From the NCBI RefSeq assembly GCF_024055665.1, contig NZ_JAMXMC010000011.1, forward strand, positions 62,001-126,000: DNA of 64,000 bases, written 5' to 3'. Position 1 is the first letter of the stretch. Each line of letters starts with the position of its first letter. Origin of the DNA: Ideonella oryzae. Lineage in GTDB: Bacteria; Pseudomonadota; Gammaproteobacteria; Burkholderiales; Burkholderiaceae_C. The notes below the pieces were generated by a model, which had not been told where the DNA came from, searched no databases, and was given only the letters and a program-made list of their open reading frames with translations. Below are positions 49,846-59,389 of the stretch, in pieces. The translations under genes were made by a program, and so were the position numbers.

Positions 49846-51404
49846 CGGGCACCTCCCTGGGAGGCCGACGCGGCCGTCGGTGGCATCAAGGGCAGCAGCG
49901 CGGGTGGCCGCGGCATCTTGGCGGCACAGGCAGCATCGGCCCCCACCTCGGCCAGGGCCTTGCCATCGTCGGGCTCGTCCAGGAAGCGGAACACCACGTC
50001 GCGCATGCAGCCCAGGCTCATCACGCCGTGGCCGCTGTGCGGCACCACGATGTGGACGGCCTTCGGCCCCAGGGCCTTGGCCACCCGCTCGGCATGCACC
50101 GGCGGGGTGGCCGGATCCACCGCGCCGGACAGCAGCAGCACCGGCGAGGGCGCCCGCGGCACCGTGTAGAAGGCCGCCGGCAGCTCGCCGCGCGGCCAGT
50201 CCCGGCAGCTGTCGCGGTACAGGCGCTCCTGAAAATCACCGAAATCGGTCAACGCAGATGCGCTGCCGGGCTTCATGCGGGGCACGTCCTCGGCACAGAC
50301 CACCGAGAAGTGCATGCCGGTGGCCAGGCCCAGGCCGCGCCCGCCGCCCATGGCCCCCATGCCCAGCCCGACCAGGGCCTCGAAGCGCCCCTGGCTGGCC
50401 TGCAGCACCGCCAGAGGCAGGGCCGCCGCCGTGACCGGCGCATAGAGCGGCGGCAGCACCAGGCTGGCCAGCATCGCCCGGGTGAGGGTGAAAGTCTCGG
50501 GCTGGCCGGTGAAGGGATGGGCCACCGTGACCTTGCGCGGCAGGCTGGCTTGCAGGGCCTGCCACTGGGGCCGGGCATTCGGATAGGCGGCCCGGCAGCT
50601 GGCATCCTGGGCACAGTCGTCGAACACCGCCTCCAGCGCCGCCTGGGCGCCGGTGGCAAAGCTCTGCGGCAGCACCATGTCGGCCGGGGCCACGCCGTCC
50701 AGCACCATGCGGCGCACAGAGGCTGGGAACTGGCGCTGGTATTCCAACGCGGCCCGCGTGCCGTAGGAGCCGCCCACCACGTTCCAGCGCGCCACGCCCA
50801 GGGCCTGGCGCACGGCGTCCAGGTCGGCCATCGCGATCGGCGTGGTGAACTGACGCAGGTCACCGTAGGGCAGCTTCTGCAGGCGCTCGCGACAGGCCTG
50901 CAGCGCGCGCTGCTCGCCGGCCGGGTCCATGCTTTCGGCCAGCGTGCGGGTGGGCTTCTCGTCGTCGCAGCGCAGGGGTGCGCTCTGCCCGGTGCCGCGT
51001 TGATCGACCAGGATCACGTCGCGCCGGTTGAGCTCGCGCGTCATCAGCTGCGACACGGGCCCAGCCAGCGAGATGGCACTCTGCCCCGGCCCCCCGGCGA
51101 TGAAGACCACCGGATCCGGCAGGCGCCGGCGGGCGATGGCCGGCAGCACCGCCACATGCAGGTCGATCTGCACGCCCTGGGGCCGAGACGGATCCAGCGG
51201 GCGGCGCAGCACGCCGCAGCGGGCGTCGACCTCGACGTCCTTCAGCCGGCAGGTGTGCAGCTGCAGGGTCGGCGCCGATGGCGTCGCCTGGGCCATGGCC
51301 GGCCCCACGGCACTGGCCAGCAGGCCGCTCCACAACACCCCCCGCACCCAACGGGCGGACGTCCTGAGCGCCGTCCCGCGGCGAACCCTCGGCAATGTCA
51401 GCAT
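49842..51404 (-). CDS. Exported alpha/beta hydrolase (TAP-like / proline iminopeptidase type)
   Basis: The 520-residue protein has a signal peptide (cleavage near AMAQ), an oxyanion loop VVFIAGGPGQSA, the nucleophile elbow GGSYGTRAALEY (GxSxG), and VPHSGHGVMSL with the catalytic histidine at its C-terminal TAP-like domain. Relatives cleave N-terminal proline or tripeptides. It heads the ABC exporter operon, so it may act on the exported compound. I start it at 51404, where the signal peptide begins. Confidence 0.88.
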   Translation of the reverse strand: MLTLPRVRRGTALRTSARWVRGVLWSGLLASAVGPAMAQATPSAPTLQLHTCRLKDVEVDARCGVLRRPLDPSRPQGVQIDLHVAVLPAIARRRLPDPVVFIAGGPGQSAISLAGPVSQLMTRELNRRDVILVDQRGTGQSAPLRCDDEKPTRTLAESMDPAGEQRALQACRERLQKLPYGDLRQFTTPIAMADLDAVRQALGVARWNVVGGSYGTRAALEYQRQFPASVRRMVLDGVAPADMVLPQSFATGAQAALEAVFDDCAQDASCRAAYPNARPQWQALQASLPRKVTVAHPFTGQPETFTLTRAMLASLVLPPLYAPVTAAALPLAVLQASQGRFEALVGLGMGAMGGGRGLGLATGMHFSVVCAEDVPRMKPGSASALTDFGDFQERLYRDSCRDWPRGELPAAFYTVPRAPSPVLLLSGAVDPATPPVHAERVAKALGPKAVHIVVPHSGHGVMSLGCMRDVVFRFLDEPDDGKALAEVGADAACAAKMPRPPALLPLMPPTAASASQGGAR

Positions 51405-51496
51405 GCGGGCGATTCTCGCCAGCTTTGGGCCGCCGCCCACCCCGCAAACCGGGGGTTCGATACAGACTGTCGCAGTTCGGCCTCCGCCCCCCGGAT

Positions 51497-53104
51497 TCAC
51501 CCCTTGAACAGGCCGTCGCAGGTCGCCTTCTGGCCATCGGCCGCCGGTAGCTTGGCGCACACCGGCGCCAGCTGGGCCTGCAGACGACCGATCACCGCCT
51601 GGTGGTGGCCCTGGCTGCTCCACTTGGCCAGCTGGCTGCCCACCTTCTGCAGCGAACGCGCGCTGCGCTCGTAGAAGGCGCCGTCCTGGGCACTGGCCTC
51701 GGCCAGCACCTTGCCCGCAGTCTTCTCGATGCTGCCTTCGTCCTGCGGGGCCAGCTCCACCAGGGCGCTGACGTAATTGGCGCCCCACTGCAGGCGGGTG
51801 GCCGGGCCGACGCTCTTGTCCCAGGCCTGGCCGTACCAGCGCAGCGCGCCGGGCTTGTCACCCAGGCGGCGGGCGTTGCCGCCCAGCTGGCTCATCAGGT
51901 AGTAGGGGGAGTGGCTCTTGGCCAGGTTGGCCTCCAGCAGGGCATTGCTGTCCTGCCACAGCCCGGCGCTGGCCAGGGTGTGGGCCGCGCCGGTGATGAC
52001 CGCCTGGCGCTCGAAGCCATCGGTGATCTCGCGGTCCATGCGCCCGGCCAGGGTCTTGACCTCCTGCACCAGCGGCTTGGGCAGCTTGGGATGCAGGCTG
52101 TCCTCGGGTTGGTCCAGGCGGGCCAGGTCCACGCGGGCCGACAGGGCCGAGAACTGGTCCCCGCGCGAGAGCGTGGCATCGCCCTGCAGGCGGGCCAGCG
52201 CCGCATCGGTGGCCTGCACCAGCGCGGTCTGCGCCGGGCCGGCCTTGGGCGCCAGCGCGCGCGCGATGTCGGGCGCGTAGTTCACCAGCACATCCATCTG
52301 ACGGCGGCTGGCGGCGGCGTCGGCCAGCAGCTGGCGCACCCGCGGCTCGGTGGCCGCACCGCCGGGCACCGGCTGGCCGGGCTCGGTGGCGGCCAGCGCC
52401 TTGAGCAGCAGGCGGGTGGCCGAATCGGCCTCGGCCGGCGGGCAGGCTGCGGCCAACCGGCCCAGCAGGGCGGCACGCTCGGCGGCCGGCACCAGCTGCG
52501 CCTCGTCGGTGTCCCAGGAGTAGAAGGCCAGCGTGCGCCATTCGTTGGCGTTCACCGCCTTGCCGCTGCGGGCATCGGCCAGCACGGCCTTGATGGGGCG
52601 ACCGCCGGCCAGGCCCTGCTGCAGCAGGTTCATCACCTGGGTCGGCTCGGCCTCGCCCGGCAGGCGGGTGATCTCCTGGCCCTGCGGGCTGAACAGGATC
52701 AGCGTCGGGTAGCCGCGCACCTTGAAGTGGGCGCCCAGCTTCTGCGCGCCCGGGGCATCACCGTCGATGTGCACCGCCACGAAGCTGCGCGAACGCTCGA
52801 TGAAGTCCTGCCGGTTGAACAGGGTGGCTTTGAGCTGGTTGCACGGCGGGCACCACTTGGCGCCCCAGTAGACCAGCACCGGCTTGTTCTCGCCCTTGCC
52901 CTGGGCAAAGGCGCGGTCGATGTCGGCCTGGGCCGAGGCTTCCAGCCAGGCCACGCTGGACGTGGCCGGCGGGTTGGCCGCCTGGGCCGGCAGGCCGGGC
53001 AGCCCCAGGCTGGCGGCAAGAACGCCCGCGGCCATGAGGCCACGCAGGCCGGGACGCACGGTGGGAAGCGGGTGGCGCAGGGAATTCAGAGGCCGGTTGG
53101 GCAC
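51497..53104 (-). CDS. Exported thioredoxin-fold protein with long helical C-terminal part
   Basis: After a Sec signal peptide (cleavage near AQAANP), residues 45-165 form a thioredoxin domain with the active site WCPPC in VYWGAKWCPPCNQLK and the cis-proline in VRGYPTLILF. The remaining 370 residues are helical and repeat-like, with no family that I recognise. It should be a periplasmic disulfide reductase or chaperone. The gene stands alone on this strand. Confidence 0.85.
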   Translation of the reverse strand: MPNRPLNSLRHPLPTVRPGLRGLMAAGVLAASLGLPGLPAQAANPPATSSVAWLEASAQADIDRAFAQGKGENKPVLVYWGAKWCPPCNQLKATLFNRQDFIERSRSFVAVHIDGDAPGAQKLGAHFKVRGYPTLILFSPQGQEITRLPGEAEPTQVMNLLQQGLAGGRPIKAVLADARSGKAVNANEWRTLAFYSWDTDEAQLVPAAERAALLGRLAAACPPAEADSATRLLLKALAATEPGQPVPGGAATEPRVRQLLADAAASRRQMDVLVNYAPDIARALAPKAGPAQTALVQATDAALARLQGDATLSRGDQFSALSARVDLARLDQPEDSLHPKLPKPLVQEVKTLAGRMDREITDGFERQAVITGAAHTLASAGLWQDSNALLEANLAKSHSPYYLMSQLGGNARRLGDKPGALRWYGQAWDKSVGPATRLQWGANYVSALVELAPQDEGSIEKTAGKVLAEASAQDGAFYERSARSLQKVGSQLAKWSSQGHHQAVIGRLQAQLAPVCAKLPAADGQKATCDGLFKG

Positions 53105-53206
53105 GACGCACTCCAGGTCGAAGGTGCCTGGAGCGGCCGGGGCTCGTGGCCCGGGGCGCCCGGCGGCACCGGGCTGTCAGAAAAGGTCAGCCGCCGATTT
53201 TGCGCG

Positions 53207-53830
53207 ATGATCGACCCGCCGCCACCGGCTCCCCCCAATCCCGTGACGAAGACGCTGTATCTCACCCCGCGCCTGCAGGTGCGCGAGCTCGCCCCCGGCG
53301 ACGAGCCCCTGCTGCTGACGCTGCACGGCGACCCGGCCGTGGCGCGCTGGATGGGCGACGGCACGCCGCTGACACCCGAGATGTGCCTGGCTTGGGTGCG
53401 GGTCTCGATGCACAACTACGCCAACCAAGGCTACGGCTACTGCGCGGTGTTCGAGCGGGCCGGCGGGGAATTCGTGGGCGGCTGCGGGCTGATCCATCCG
53501 CCGGGCGAGCCGCGCCGGCCGGTGGAGATCATCTACGCCCTGCGCCCGCCCTTCTGGGGCCGCGGCTATGCCCGTGAGATGGTGAGCGCCATGCTGGCCT
53601 GGGGCGCGCGGGAGCGTGGGCTGCGCCAGGTCTGGGCCACGGCCATGCCCGACAACCAGGCCTCGGCCCGGGTGCTGGCCGCCGCGGGCCTGCGCTGGCA
53701 GCACACCCGGCCCGACAGCGACGGCGAGCCCACCGCCACCTGGCTGTGGGAAGCACCAGATCGGGCGCCCGGTCAGGCGCCTTCCGCATCCGGGGGCCTG
53801 GCCGGCGACTCCTCGCTCAGCGCGGTCTGA
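53207..53830 (+). CDS. GNAT-family N-acetyltransferase
   Basis: The 207-residue protein is a RimJ/RimL-type GNAT enzyme: LTPRLQVRELAPGDEPLLL at the N-terminus, FVGGCGLIHPPG, EIIYALRPPFWGRGYAREMV (acetyl-CoA loop), and PDNQASARVLAAAGL. It transfers acetyl from acetyl-CoA to an unknown amine. The start at 53207 is the first ATG before the conserved part. Its 3' end overlaps the convergent gene by 58 bases. Confidence 0.9.
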   Translation: MIDPPPPAPPNPVTKTLYLTPRLQVRELAPGDEPLLLTLHGDPAVARWMGDGTPLTPEMCLAWVRVSMHNYANQGYGYCAVFERAGGEFVGGCGLIHPPGEPRRPVEIIYALRPPFWGRGYAREMVSAMLAWGARERGLRQVWATAMPDNQASARVLAAAGLRWQHTRPDSDGEPTATWLWEAPDRAPGQAPSASGGLAGDSSLSAV

Positions 53831-54609
53831 GCCTCGTCTTCGAAGCGCCGGGCATCCGCGCGGGCCAGGGCCATCCACAGCGCCAGCGGCAGCACAAAGG
53901 GCCGCCGGGGTGCCGGGCGCAGCACCTCCAGCGCGCCGAAGGTGCCCGGTTGACCGGCCAGCGGATGGGCCTGCATCACGCCATAGGCCTCGGGAATCTC
54001 CTCGGCCCGGCCGATGCCGGCCGCCAGCACATACCAGCACTGGCTGGCCACGGCGGCGTAGGCCGCGCCCTTGGCCGGCTTCTTGAGGTCGGACAGCAGG
54101 TCGGCCCGCGACACCTTGATCTCGTGCGCCACCGGCTCCACCCAGTCCTCGCGCGTGGTGTGGCGGATGGAATAGACATCGGGCATGGCCTGGACCCAAC
54201 GCACCGCCGCCTGCGCCGGCCCGGGCACCGTCTCGGCGTCGCACACCGACGGCACCGCGGGCAGCGGCAGCTCAGGCACCTCGGCCGCCACCGGCGCCCG
54301 CAGGCTCAGGCCCTGCCAGACGATGCGGCCGGCCCGGTGCATCTCCAGCGCGACCCGGGCCACCAGGCCCTCGTGGGCGCTGCGCGCGCTGCGGTGGCCC
54401 TGCGCGTCATGGGTCATCAGGCGCAGGCCGGCCTCGGTCAGACGCAGGGTGTCGCGGCCCTGCGGGTCGGTCTCGCGAGTCAGCAGGCCGGCCACCAGCA
54501 GCTCGGCCTCCAACAGGTCGTGGCAGGGCCAGCCCGCCGAACGCCACAGCGCCCGCAGACGGCGGCGGTGGGCCACGCCCAGCCGGGGTGGCAGAGGCAC
54601 ATCGGACAT
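53773..54609 (-). CDS. Hypothetical protein with PD-(D/E)XK-like core (MmcB-like)
   Basis: The 278-residue protein has an N-terminal winged-helix-like part and a central region with HEIKVSRADLLSDLKKPAK followed by QCWYVLAAGIGRAEEIPEAY. The ExK motif within a beta-strand/helix pattern recalls the PD-(D/E)XK nuclease-like MmcB family. The catalytic role is inferred only from this pattern. It follows the LysR gene on the same strand, about ten bases after the LysR stop codon is reached from the other side. Confidence 0.65.
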   Translation of the reverse strand: MSDVPLPPRLGVAHRRRLRALWRSAGWPCHDLLEAELLVAGLLTRETDPQGRDTLRLTEAGLRLMTHDAQGHRSARSAHEGLVARVALEMHRAGRIVWQGLSLRAPVAAEVPELPLPAVPSVCDAETVPGPAQAAVRWVQAMPDVYSIRHTTREDWVEPVAHEIKVSRADLLSDLKKPAKGAAYAAVASQCWYVLAAGIGRAEEIPEAYGVMQAHPLAGQPGTFGALEVLRPAPRRPFVLPLALWMALARADARRFEDEAQTALSEESPARPPDAEGA

Positions 54610-54619
54610 GGGCGCGATG

Positions 54620-55576
54620 CTACGCCGGGCGACAGGGCGCCAGGGCCTCGGCCAGGCACTCCAGCAGCGCCCGGGTCTTGGCCGGCATCAGGCGCCGACC
54701 GGGGAACACGGCCCACAGCGATTCGGGCGGCAGCTGCCACCCGGGCAGCAGGCGCACCAGGCGCCCCGCCTCCACCAGCGGCCGGGCCAGCAGCTCGGCG
54801 GTGGCCGTCACGCCCAGGCCGGCCGCCGCCATCTCCAGCAGCAGGGCCGGCAGATTGGCCTGGGTGCTGCGCGCCGGCAGACCGCTCCAGACCTCCTGCC
54901 CGCCATCGGCGTCCTGCCGGGACAGCGCCCAGGGCTTGGCGGCCCGCCCAGGCATGCCCAGCAACAGGCCGTGCGGCAGGTCGCTCTCCACCCCGGGCTC
55001 CAGCAGCTGGCGCGGGTGGGTCCAGCCGCGTGCGTGGTCGGCCGCCCAGCTGGGGGCGGCATAGAGCCCGCCTTCGAAGGTGGCCAGGCGACGGGCGCCG
55101 AGCGTGGCGTCGTCGGCCAGCACCCCGCCGCGCACGGCCAGGTCATAGTTCTCGGCCACCAGGTCGACCCGGCGGGACGACAGGTCCAGCTCCAGACTCA
55201 CCCGGGGGTGCGCCCGGGCAAAGCCTGCCAGGGCCGGGGCCAGCACGCCCACCGCCAGGTCGGCCGGCATGGACACCCGCAGCAGCCCGCTGGGCTCGGC
55301 CCGCCGATGCTCGGCCAGGGCCAACGTGGCATCGGTCTGGGCCACCACCTCGCGGGCGTGTTCCAGCACCGCGGCGCCGAAGTCGGTGATCGTCAGGCGC
55401 CGGGTGGTGCGGCGCATCAGGCGCTCGCCCAGGCGTTCTTCCAGCGCCGAGAGCCGCCGCGACAAGGTGGATTTGGGCCAGCCCAGCTGGGTGGCCGCGA
55501 GGGTGAAGCTGCCGCACTCCGCCACCCGGGCGAAGAGCAGCAGATCGGTGGGATCGAGCCAGGGAGCGTCAGCCAT
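54620..55576 (-). CDS. LysR-family transcriptional regulator
   Basis: The 318-residue LysR protein has an N-terminal helix-turn-helix (LAATQLGWPKSTLSRRLSAL) and an effector domain of normal length. It is divergent from an azoreductase gene and separated from it by 115 bases containing a perfect inverted repeat, so it probably controls that gene and itself. Such pairs respond to quinones, azo dyes or other electrophiles. Confidence 0.92.
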   Translation of the reverse strand: MADAPWLDPTDLLLFARVAECGSFTLAATQLGWPKSTLSRRLSALEERLGERLMRRTTRRLTITDFGAAVLEHAREVVAQTDATLALAEHRRAEPSGLLRVSMPADLAVGVLAPALAGFARAHPRVSLELDLSSRRVDLVAENYDLAVRGGVLADDATLGARRLATFEGGLYAAPSWAADHARGWTHPRQLLEPGVESDLPHGLLLGMPGRAAKPWALSRQDADGGQEVWSGLPARSTQANLPALLLEMAAAGLGVTATAELLARPLVEAGRLVRLLPGWQLPPESLWAVFPGRRLMPAKTRALLECLAEALAPCRPA

Positions 55577-55587
55577 GGCGGCAATTG

Positions 55588-55601
55588 TTCCACCTGTGGA
55601 A
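55588..55601. promoter_or_regulatory. Inverted repeat in the lysR/azoreductase intergenic region
   Basis: TTCCAC-CT-GTGGAA is a perfect repeat 12 bases upstream of the lysR start and about 90 bases before azoR. Close to it, ATAAAT and ATTTAT at 55601-55629 form a second, looser dyad of T-N11-A type. It is a plausible LysR operator. Confidence 0.5.
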
Positions 55602-55691
55602 TAAATAAACCCATCAAACCGGATTTATCGCCCATCAAGCCACCAATACAGTGAAGCCATCGACAACACCCACGTCCCACCGAGGCCCCCC

Positions 55692-56312
55692 ATGAAACTC
55701 CTGCAGATCAACGGCAGCGCCCGCCGCGTCGAACAAGGCGCCCTCTCCACCCTGCTGGCCAACGAGCTCAGCGTCGCCCTGCTGGCTGCCCGGCCGGGCA
55801 GCCGTGCCACCGTGCGCGACCTGGCGCTGCAGCCCCACCCGGCCCTGGACGAGGCCGCCCTGGGCGCCCTCTTCACCCCGCCCGAGCAGCGCAGCCCCGA
55901 ACAGGCCGCCCGCGTCACACTGGACGATCTGGCCATCGAGGACATCCAGTCGGCCGACACCGTGGTGCTGGGCGTGCCGATGTACAACTTCGGCATCTCC
56001 AGCCAGCTCAAGAACTGGATCGACGCCATCGCCCGGGCCCGGGTCACCTTCCGCTACACCGAGCAGGGCCCCGAGGGCCTGCTGACCGGCAAGACGGTGT
56101 ACGCGGTGCTGACCCGCGGCGGCATCCACCGCGACCAGCCCAGCGACACCATCGTGCCCTACCTGCGCGCCGCCCTGGGTTTCCTGGGCATGACCGACAT
56201 CCGCTTCATCTACGCCGAGGGCCTGGCCCTGGGCCCGGACGCCCAGGCCCGCGCCCTGGCCGAGGCCCGCGCCGAGATCACCCGTCTGGCCGCCGAGGCC
56301 ACCGCGCGCTGA
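55692..56312 (+). CDS. azoR: FMN-dependent NADH-azoreductase
   Basis: The 206-residue flavodoxin-fold protein has [20 protein letters not shown] for FMN phosphate, [20 protein letters not shown] for the isoalloxazine ring, and VLTRGGIH. AzoR reduces azo bonds and, more physiologically, quinones with NADH. It has AGGCCCCCC upstream as a weak ribosome binding site. It is regulated most likely by the divergent LysR protein and is followed after 44 bases by a pirin gene. Confidence 0.93.
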   Translation: MKLLQINGSARRVEQGALSTLLANELSVALLAARPGSRATVRDLALQPHPALDEAALGALFTPPEQRSPEQAARVTLDDLAIEDIQSADTVVLGVPMYNFGISSQLKNWIDAIARARVTFRYTEQGPEGLLTGKTVYAVLTRGGIHRDQPSDTIVPYLRAALGFLGMTDIRFIYAEGLALGPDAQARALAEARAEITRLAAEATAR

Positions 56313-56356
56313 GCCCACCGCCTTCCCGCAGAATCACCGTCCACCGGAGAGACACC

Positions 56357-57235
56357 ATGAGCACCCCGATCCCCCCCAGCACCGTCCTGCAACCCCGCGC
56401 CATCGAGCGCCTGGTCACCGGCGTGGCCACCCAGGATGGCGCCGGCGTCAAGCTCACCCGCGTGCTCACGCACGAGCTGCAGCGCCGCCTGGACCCCTTC
56501 CTGATGCTGGACGCCTTCGGCTCGGACGAGGCCGACGACTACATCGCCGGCTTCCCCAACCACCCGCACCGCGGCTTCGAGACAGTGACCTACATGATCG
56601 CCGGACGCATGCGCCACCGCGACTCGGCCGGCCACGAGGGCCTGCTGGAGAACGGCGGCGTGCAATGGATGACCGCCGGCCGCGGCCTGATCCACAGCGA
56701 GCTGCCGGAGCAGGAAGAAGGCCGCATGGAGGGCTTCCAGCTCTGGCTGAACCTGCCGGCCAAGGACAAGATGATCCCGGCCTGGTACCGCGACATCCCG
56801 ACTCAGGCCATTCCCGAATGGCAGGGCGAAGGCGTGACCGCGCGGGTGATCGCCGGGCGCACGCATGGCGTGACGGGGGCGATCGAGCGCGAGCACACCG
56901 AGCCGCTGTACCTGGACCTGCACCTGGCGCCGGGCGCCACGTTCAGCCAGACACTGGATCCGGTGTTCAACGCCTTCGTCTACCCCTACCGGGGCCGCGT
57001 GGTGCTGGGCGCCGAAGCGCGCGAGGTGGCCGCCGGCCGCATGGCCATCCTGGCCAACACCGCGGGCAGCGACGGCATCACCTTGCACAACCCGGGGCCG
57101 GACGAGGCGCGGGTGCTGCTCATCGCCGGCCGGCCGCTGGGCGAGCCCATCGCCCAGTACGGCCCCTTCGTGATGAACACGCAGGAAGAGATCTTCCAGG
57201 CGGTGGAGGACTTCCGCGCCGGCAAGATGGGTTGA
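56357..57235 (+). CDS. Pirin family protein
   Basis: The 292-residue bicupin carries the metal-binding motif HPHRGFETVTYMI and, later, GLIHSELPEQEEG. Pirins bind iron or another metal; bacterial members such as YhhW act as quercetin dioxygenases in vitro. GGAGAGACACC before the ATG is a good ribosome binding site. The pairing with an azoreductase suggests a shared response to aromatic or quinone compounds. Confidence 0.93.
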   Translation: MSTPIPPSTVLQPRAIERLVTGVATQDGAGVKLTRVLTHELQRRLDPFLMLDAFGSDEADDYIAGFPNHPHRGFETVTYMIAGRMRHRDSAGHEGLLENGGVQWMTAGRGLIHSELPEQEEGRMEGFQLWLNLPAKDKMIPAWYRDIPTQAIPEWQGEGVTARVIAGRTHGVTGAIEREHTEPLYLDLHLAPGATFSQTLDPVFNAFVYPYRGRVVLGAEAREVAAGRMAILANTAGSDGITLHNPGPDEARVLLIAGRPLGEPIAQYGPFVMNTQEEIFQAVEDFRAGKMG

Positions 57236-57255
57236 TCGTCCCGCCTCGCGACATG

Positions 57256-57282
57256 AAAAAGGCCACCCGAGGGTGGCCTTTG
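57256..57282 (-). terminator. Bidirectional rho-independent terminator
   Basis: The 11-bp stem AAAGGCCACCC / GGGTGGCCTTT (57258-57281) with a two-base central loop lies between the convergent pirin and DUF4397 genes. On the minus strand TTTTTC follows, so it terminates the DUF4397 gene best. Confidence 0.8.
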
Positions 57283-57325
57283 GTCCTGGGGCGACGGCGG
57301 GGCCGCGGCCCCGCAGCGCCATGCT

Positions 57326-58633
57326 TCAGGCGCGAACGTTGCTGAAGTAGTAGGTCTGCAGAATGCCGTCCGTGCCCGCGGCCGACTTGTCCAGCAGGAT
57401 CACGTCGTACACCCCCTGAGCCACCAGCGACTGGTCGGACAGCGAGAAGATCTGACCCGCATTCAACGAGCTCACCGTGACCACCGACGAGCTGCTGGCG
57501 GCGCGGTTGACGTAGCTGGAAGCCGAACGGTAGGCCTGGTTCGACACGATGTCGGTCAGGTCCACGGTCAGGGTCAGCGAATCGGACGACAGCGCCTGCG
57601 AGGCGTGCATCAGGCGCATCTTGTACTTGGTGCTCGAGGTCGACAGACGGTTGTCGTCGGTGATGACCACCGGCGTCGCGTCGGCCGCCGAGGCCCCCGA
57701 CACCACCACGGTCACGTCGGAACCGGCTGTGGCCGCCCAGGTGGCGGACGGGGTGGCCACGCCATCCACGGTGGCCTGGATGGTCAGGGTGCCGGCGCTC
57801 ACATCCACCTGAGTGTAGCCGATGACCGCGGGCGAGGCGTTGCCGCTGGTCAGCGTGACGTCACCCACCGTGGCAGTCACGCGGCCCCCACTGGGCATGG
57901 CGCAGACCAGACGCACGCGGGCCATGGTGGTGTTCAGCGCGGTCACGTCGCCCTTCTGCTTCATCAGCAGGGCATTGACCAGCACGCCACCGATGGTCGG
58001 GGTCACGATCAGGGTGTAGACGCCCTTGCTGCTGACGGTGACGTTGGAGACGTCCAGCAGCACGGTCGAGGTGTCGCCTTCGGCCGTGACACGCAGGCGA
58101 TAGGTGCCGGAATCCACCGTGCCGAAGCTGGTGCTCTTGCCACCGCCCACCGACGAAGCCACGGCAGTGGCCGAGTCCAGGTCATCGTCCTCGGCCGTCA
58201 GGTACACGTCCACGGTGCCGGCGTCCGTCGCGGTGTTCAGCACCCGGAAATACATCGAGCCACTGTCGGCGTCGTCCTGGTCCTCGGTGACGATGACCGA
58301 CTTCAGCGAACCGTTCCAACCGTAGGCGATGATGGAATAGGTGGTGTCGGTGTCGTAGGTGCGCGAGGTCGTGATCAGCTGGGTCGAGGAACCATTGACC
58401 GACAGCGCCGTGTCGAAGCTGCCCTTGTCGACCGACGCATACCCGCTGGCCGCGCCGTAGGCGACGTTGCTGACCTTCAGGTTGTCATCGACGTAAAGAT
58501 CCAGGGCGCTGTAACCCGGGCTGGCGTTGACCAGGCGCACCTGGGCGCTGCCGCTGTTGTTGCCGCCGCATGCGGTCAGCACGCCACTCACCGGGAGGCC
58601 GGCCATCAGGCCAAGCAGGGTTCTTTTCTTCAT
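57326..58633 (-). CDS. DUF4397 domain lipoprotein
   Basis: The 435-residue product has a signal peptide with lipobox VLTAC (Cys22). The mature part begins with SAQVRLVNASPGYSALDLYV, the opening of DUF4397, and repeats a similar unit near FRVLNTATDAGTVDVYL and in the later MARVRLVCAMPSGG. It is rich in Ser/Thr/Val and beta-strands. DUF4397 proteins are surface or periplasmic and of unknown function. The gene is monocistronic, with a terminator directly after it. Confidence 0.88.
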   Translation of the reverse strand: MKKRTLLGLMAGLPVSGVLTACGGNNSGSAQVRLVNASPGYSALDLYVDDNLKVSNVAYGAASGYASVDKGSFDTALSVNGSSTQLITTSRTYDTDTTYSIIAYGWNGSLKSVIVTEDQDDADSGSMYFRVLNTATDAGTVDVYLTAEDDDLDSATAVASSVGGGKSTSFGTVDSGTYRLRVTAEGDTSTVLLDVSNVTVSSKGVYTLIVTPTIGGVLVNALLMKQKGDVTALNTTMARVRLVCAMPSGGRVTATVGDVTLTSGNASPAVIGYTQVDVSAGTLTIQATVDGVATPSATWAATAGSDVTVVVSGASAADATPVVITDDNRLSTSSTKYKMRLMHASQALSSDSLTLTVDLTDIVSNQAYRSASSYVNRAASSSSVVTVSSLNAGQIFSLSDQSLVAQGVYDVILLDKSAAGTDGILQTYYFSNVRA

Positions 58634-58983
58634 TCGAAGGTCCAGTCTCTGACAGACAAATTGATTCAGGGGCTCGCTCGGGCGGGAGATTGTGAGGCGG
58701 CCTTCATTGCTGGCCTGTTGCCATCTGCAAGTCGCCGGTGAACCGGCCGCCCACCCAGGCCCGGCCCCACCTGTGGCGCACATGATAGTCGCAAGCCCGG
58801 ACGCCCTTCCAGCGCAGTCCATGCCGCGGCGGACATCCCCCACAGATCCTCCGGCCGCGGCAAAGTTCACACCCGCGCCTGCGGGCCGCGCGCCGCAACC
58901 CTTCAGTTTCCGGCACAGTGTGTCCATGCCTTCGGGAGAAGGCCCGGCTTGTCGGCCGGACACCGCCGCACAGGAGCCTGACC
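58634..58983. other. 350-base intergenic region
   Basis: This stretch separates the divergent DUF4397 and small hypothetical genes. No open frame with coding character, tRNA or recognised riboswitch is seen. It should contain both promoters. Short GC-rich inverted repeats such as GGCCCGGCTTGTCGGCCGG near 58940 are present but without T-runs. Confidence 0.5.
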
Positions 58984-59364
58984 ATGCTGATCTCGCCCGT
59001 TCCCGCCACACCGGTCGCCCCGGTACAACCCAGCCGTCCCAGCCCGATGCCCGTGCAGGGCGTGGCGTCGGTCGAACCCGTTTCGCCGGTGGCCGACGCC
59101 AACGAGCAGCTCAGCCGCGAATTGGACGAGGCCCTGCATGCCATGGACAGCCTGCGCGGCCAGCTGGCCGCCAGCCAGGCCCGGCTGAGCGCGGCGTCGC
59201 GTTCGGTGGCCCAACAGGCCCGGCAGGCCGCCCCCACACCCACCGACGCCAGCGACACCAGCGACACCGATCCCGGCACCAGCAGCAGCGGTCGCTATGT
59301 CGCGCAAAGCGCGCTGAACCAGGCCCGACAGGCCCAGCACAGCGCGCTGTCGATCAGCGCCTGA
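58984..59364 (+). CDS. Small hypothetical protein, helical and alanine-rich
   Basis: The 126-residue protein has a proline-rich start, a helical stretch (QLSRELDEALHAMDSLRGQL) with coiled-coil potential, then a Thr/Asp/Ser-rich linker and a final helix. It has no signal peptide or known domain. AGGAG six bases before the ATG at 58984 supports the start. The gene is convergent with the M13 peptidase gene. Confidence 0.65.
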   Translation: MLISPVPATPVAPVQPSRPSPMPVQGVASVEPVSPVADANEQLSRELDEALHAMDSLRGQLAASQARLSAASRSVAQQARQAAPTPTDASDTSDTDPGTSSSGRYVAQSALNQARQAQHSALSISA

Positions 59365-59389
59365 GCCCGTCCGGCACCGGCACGCCGCG

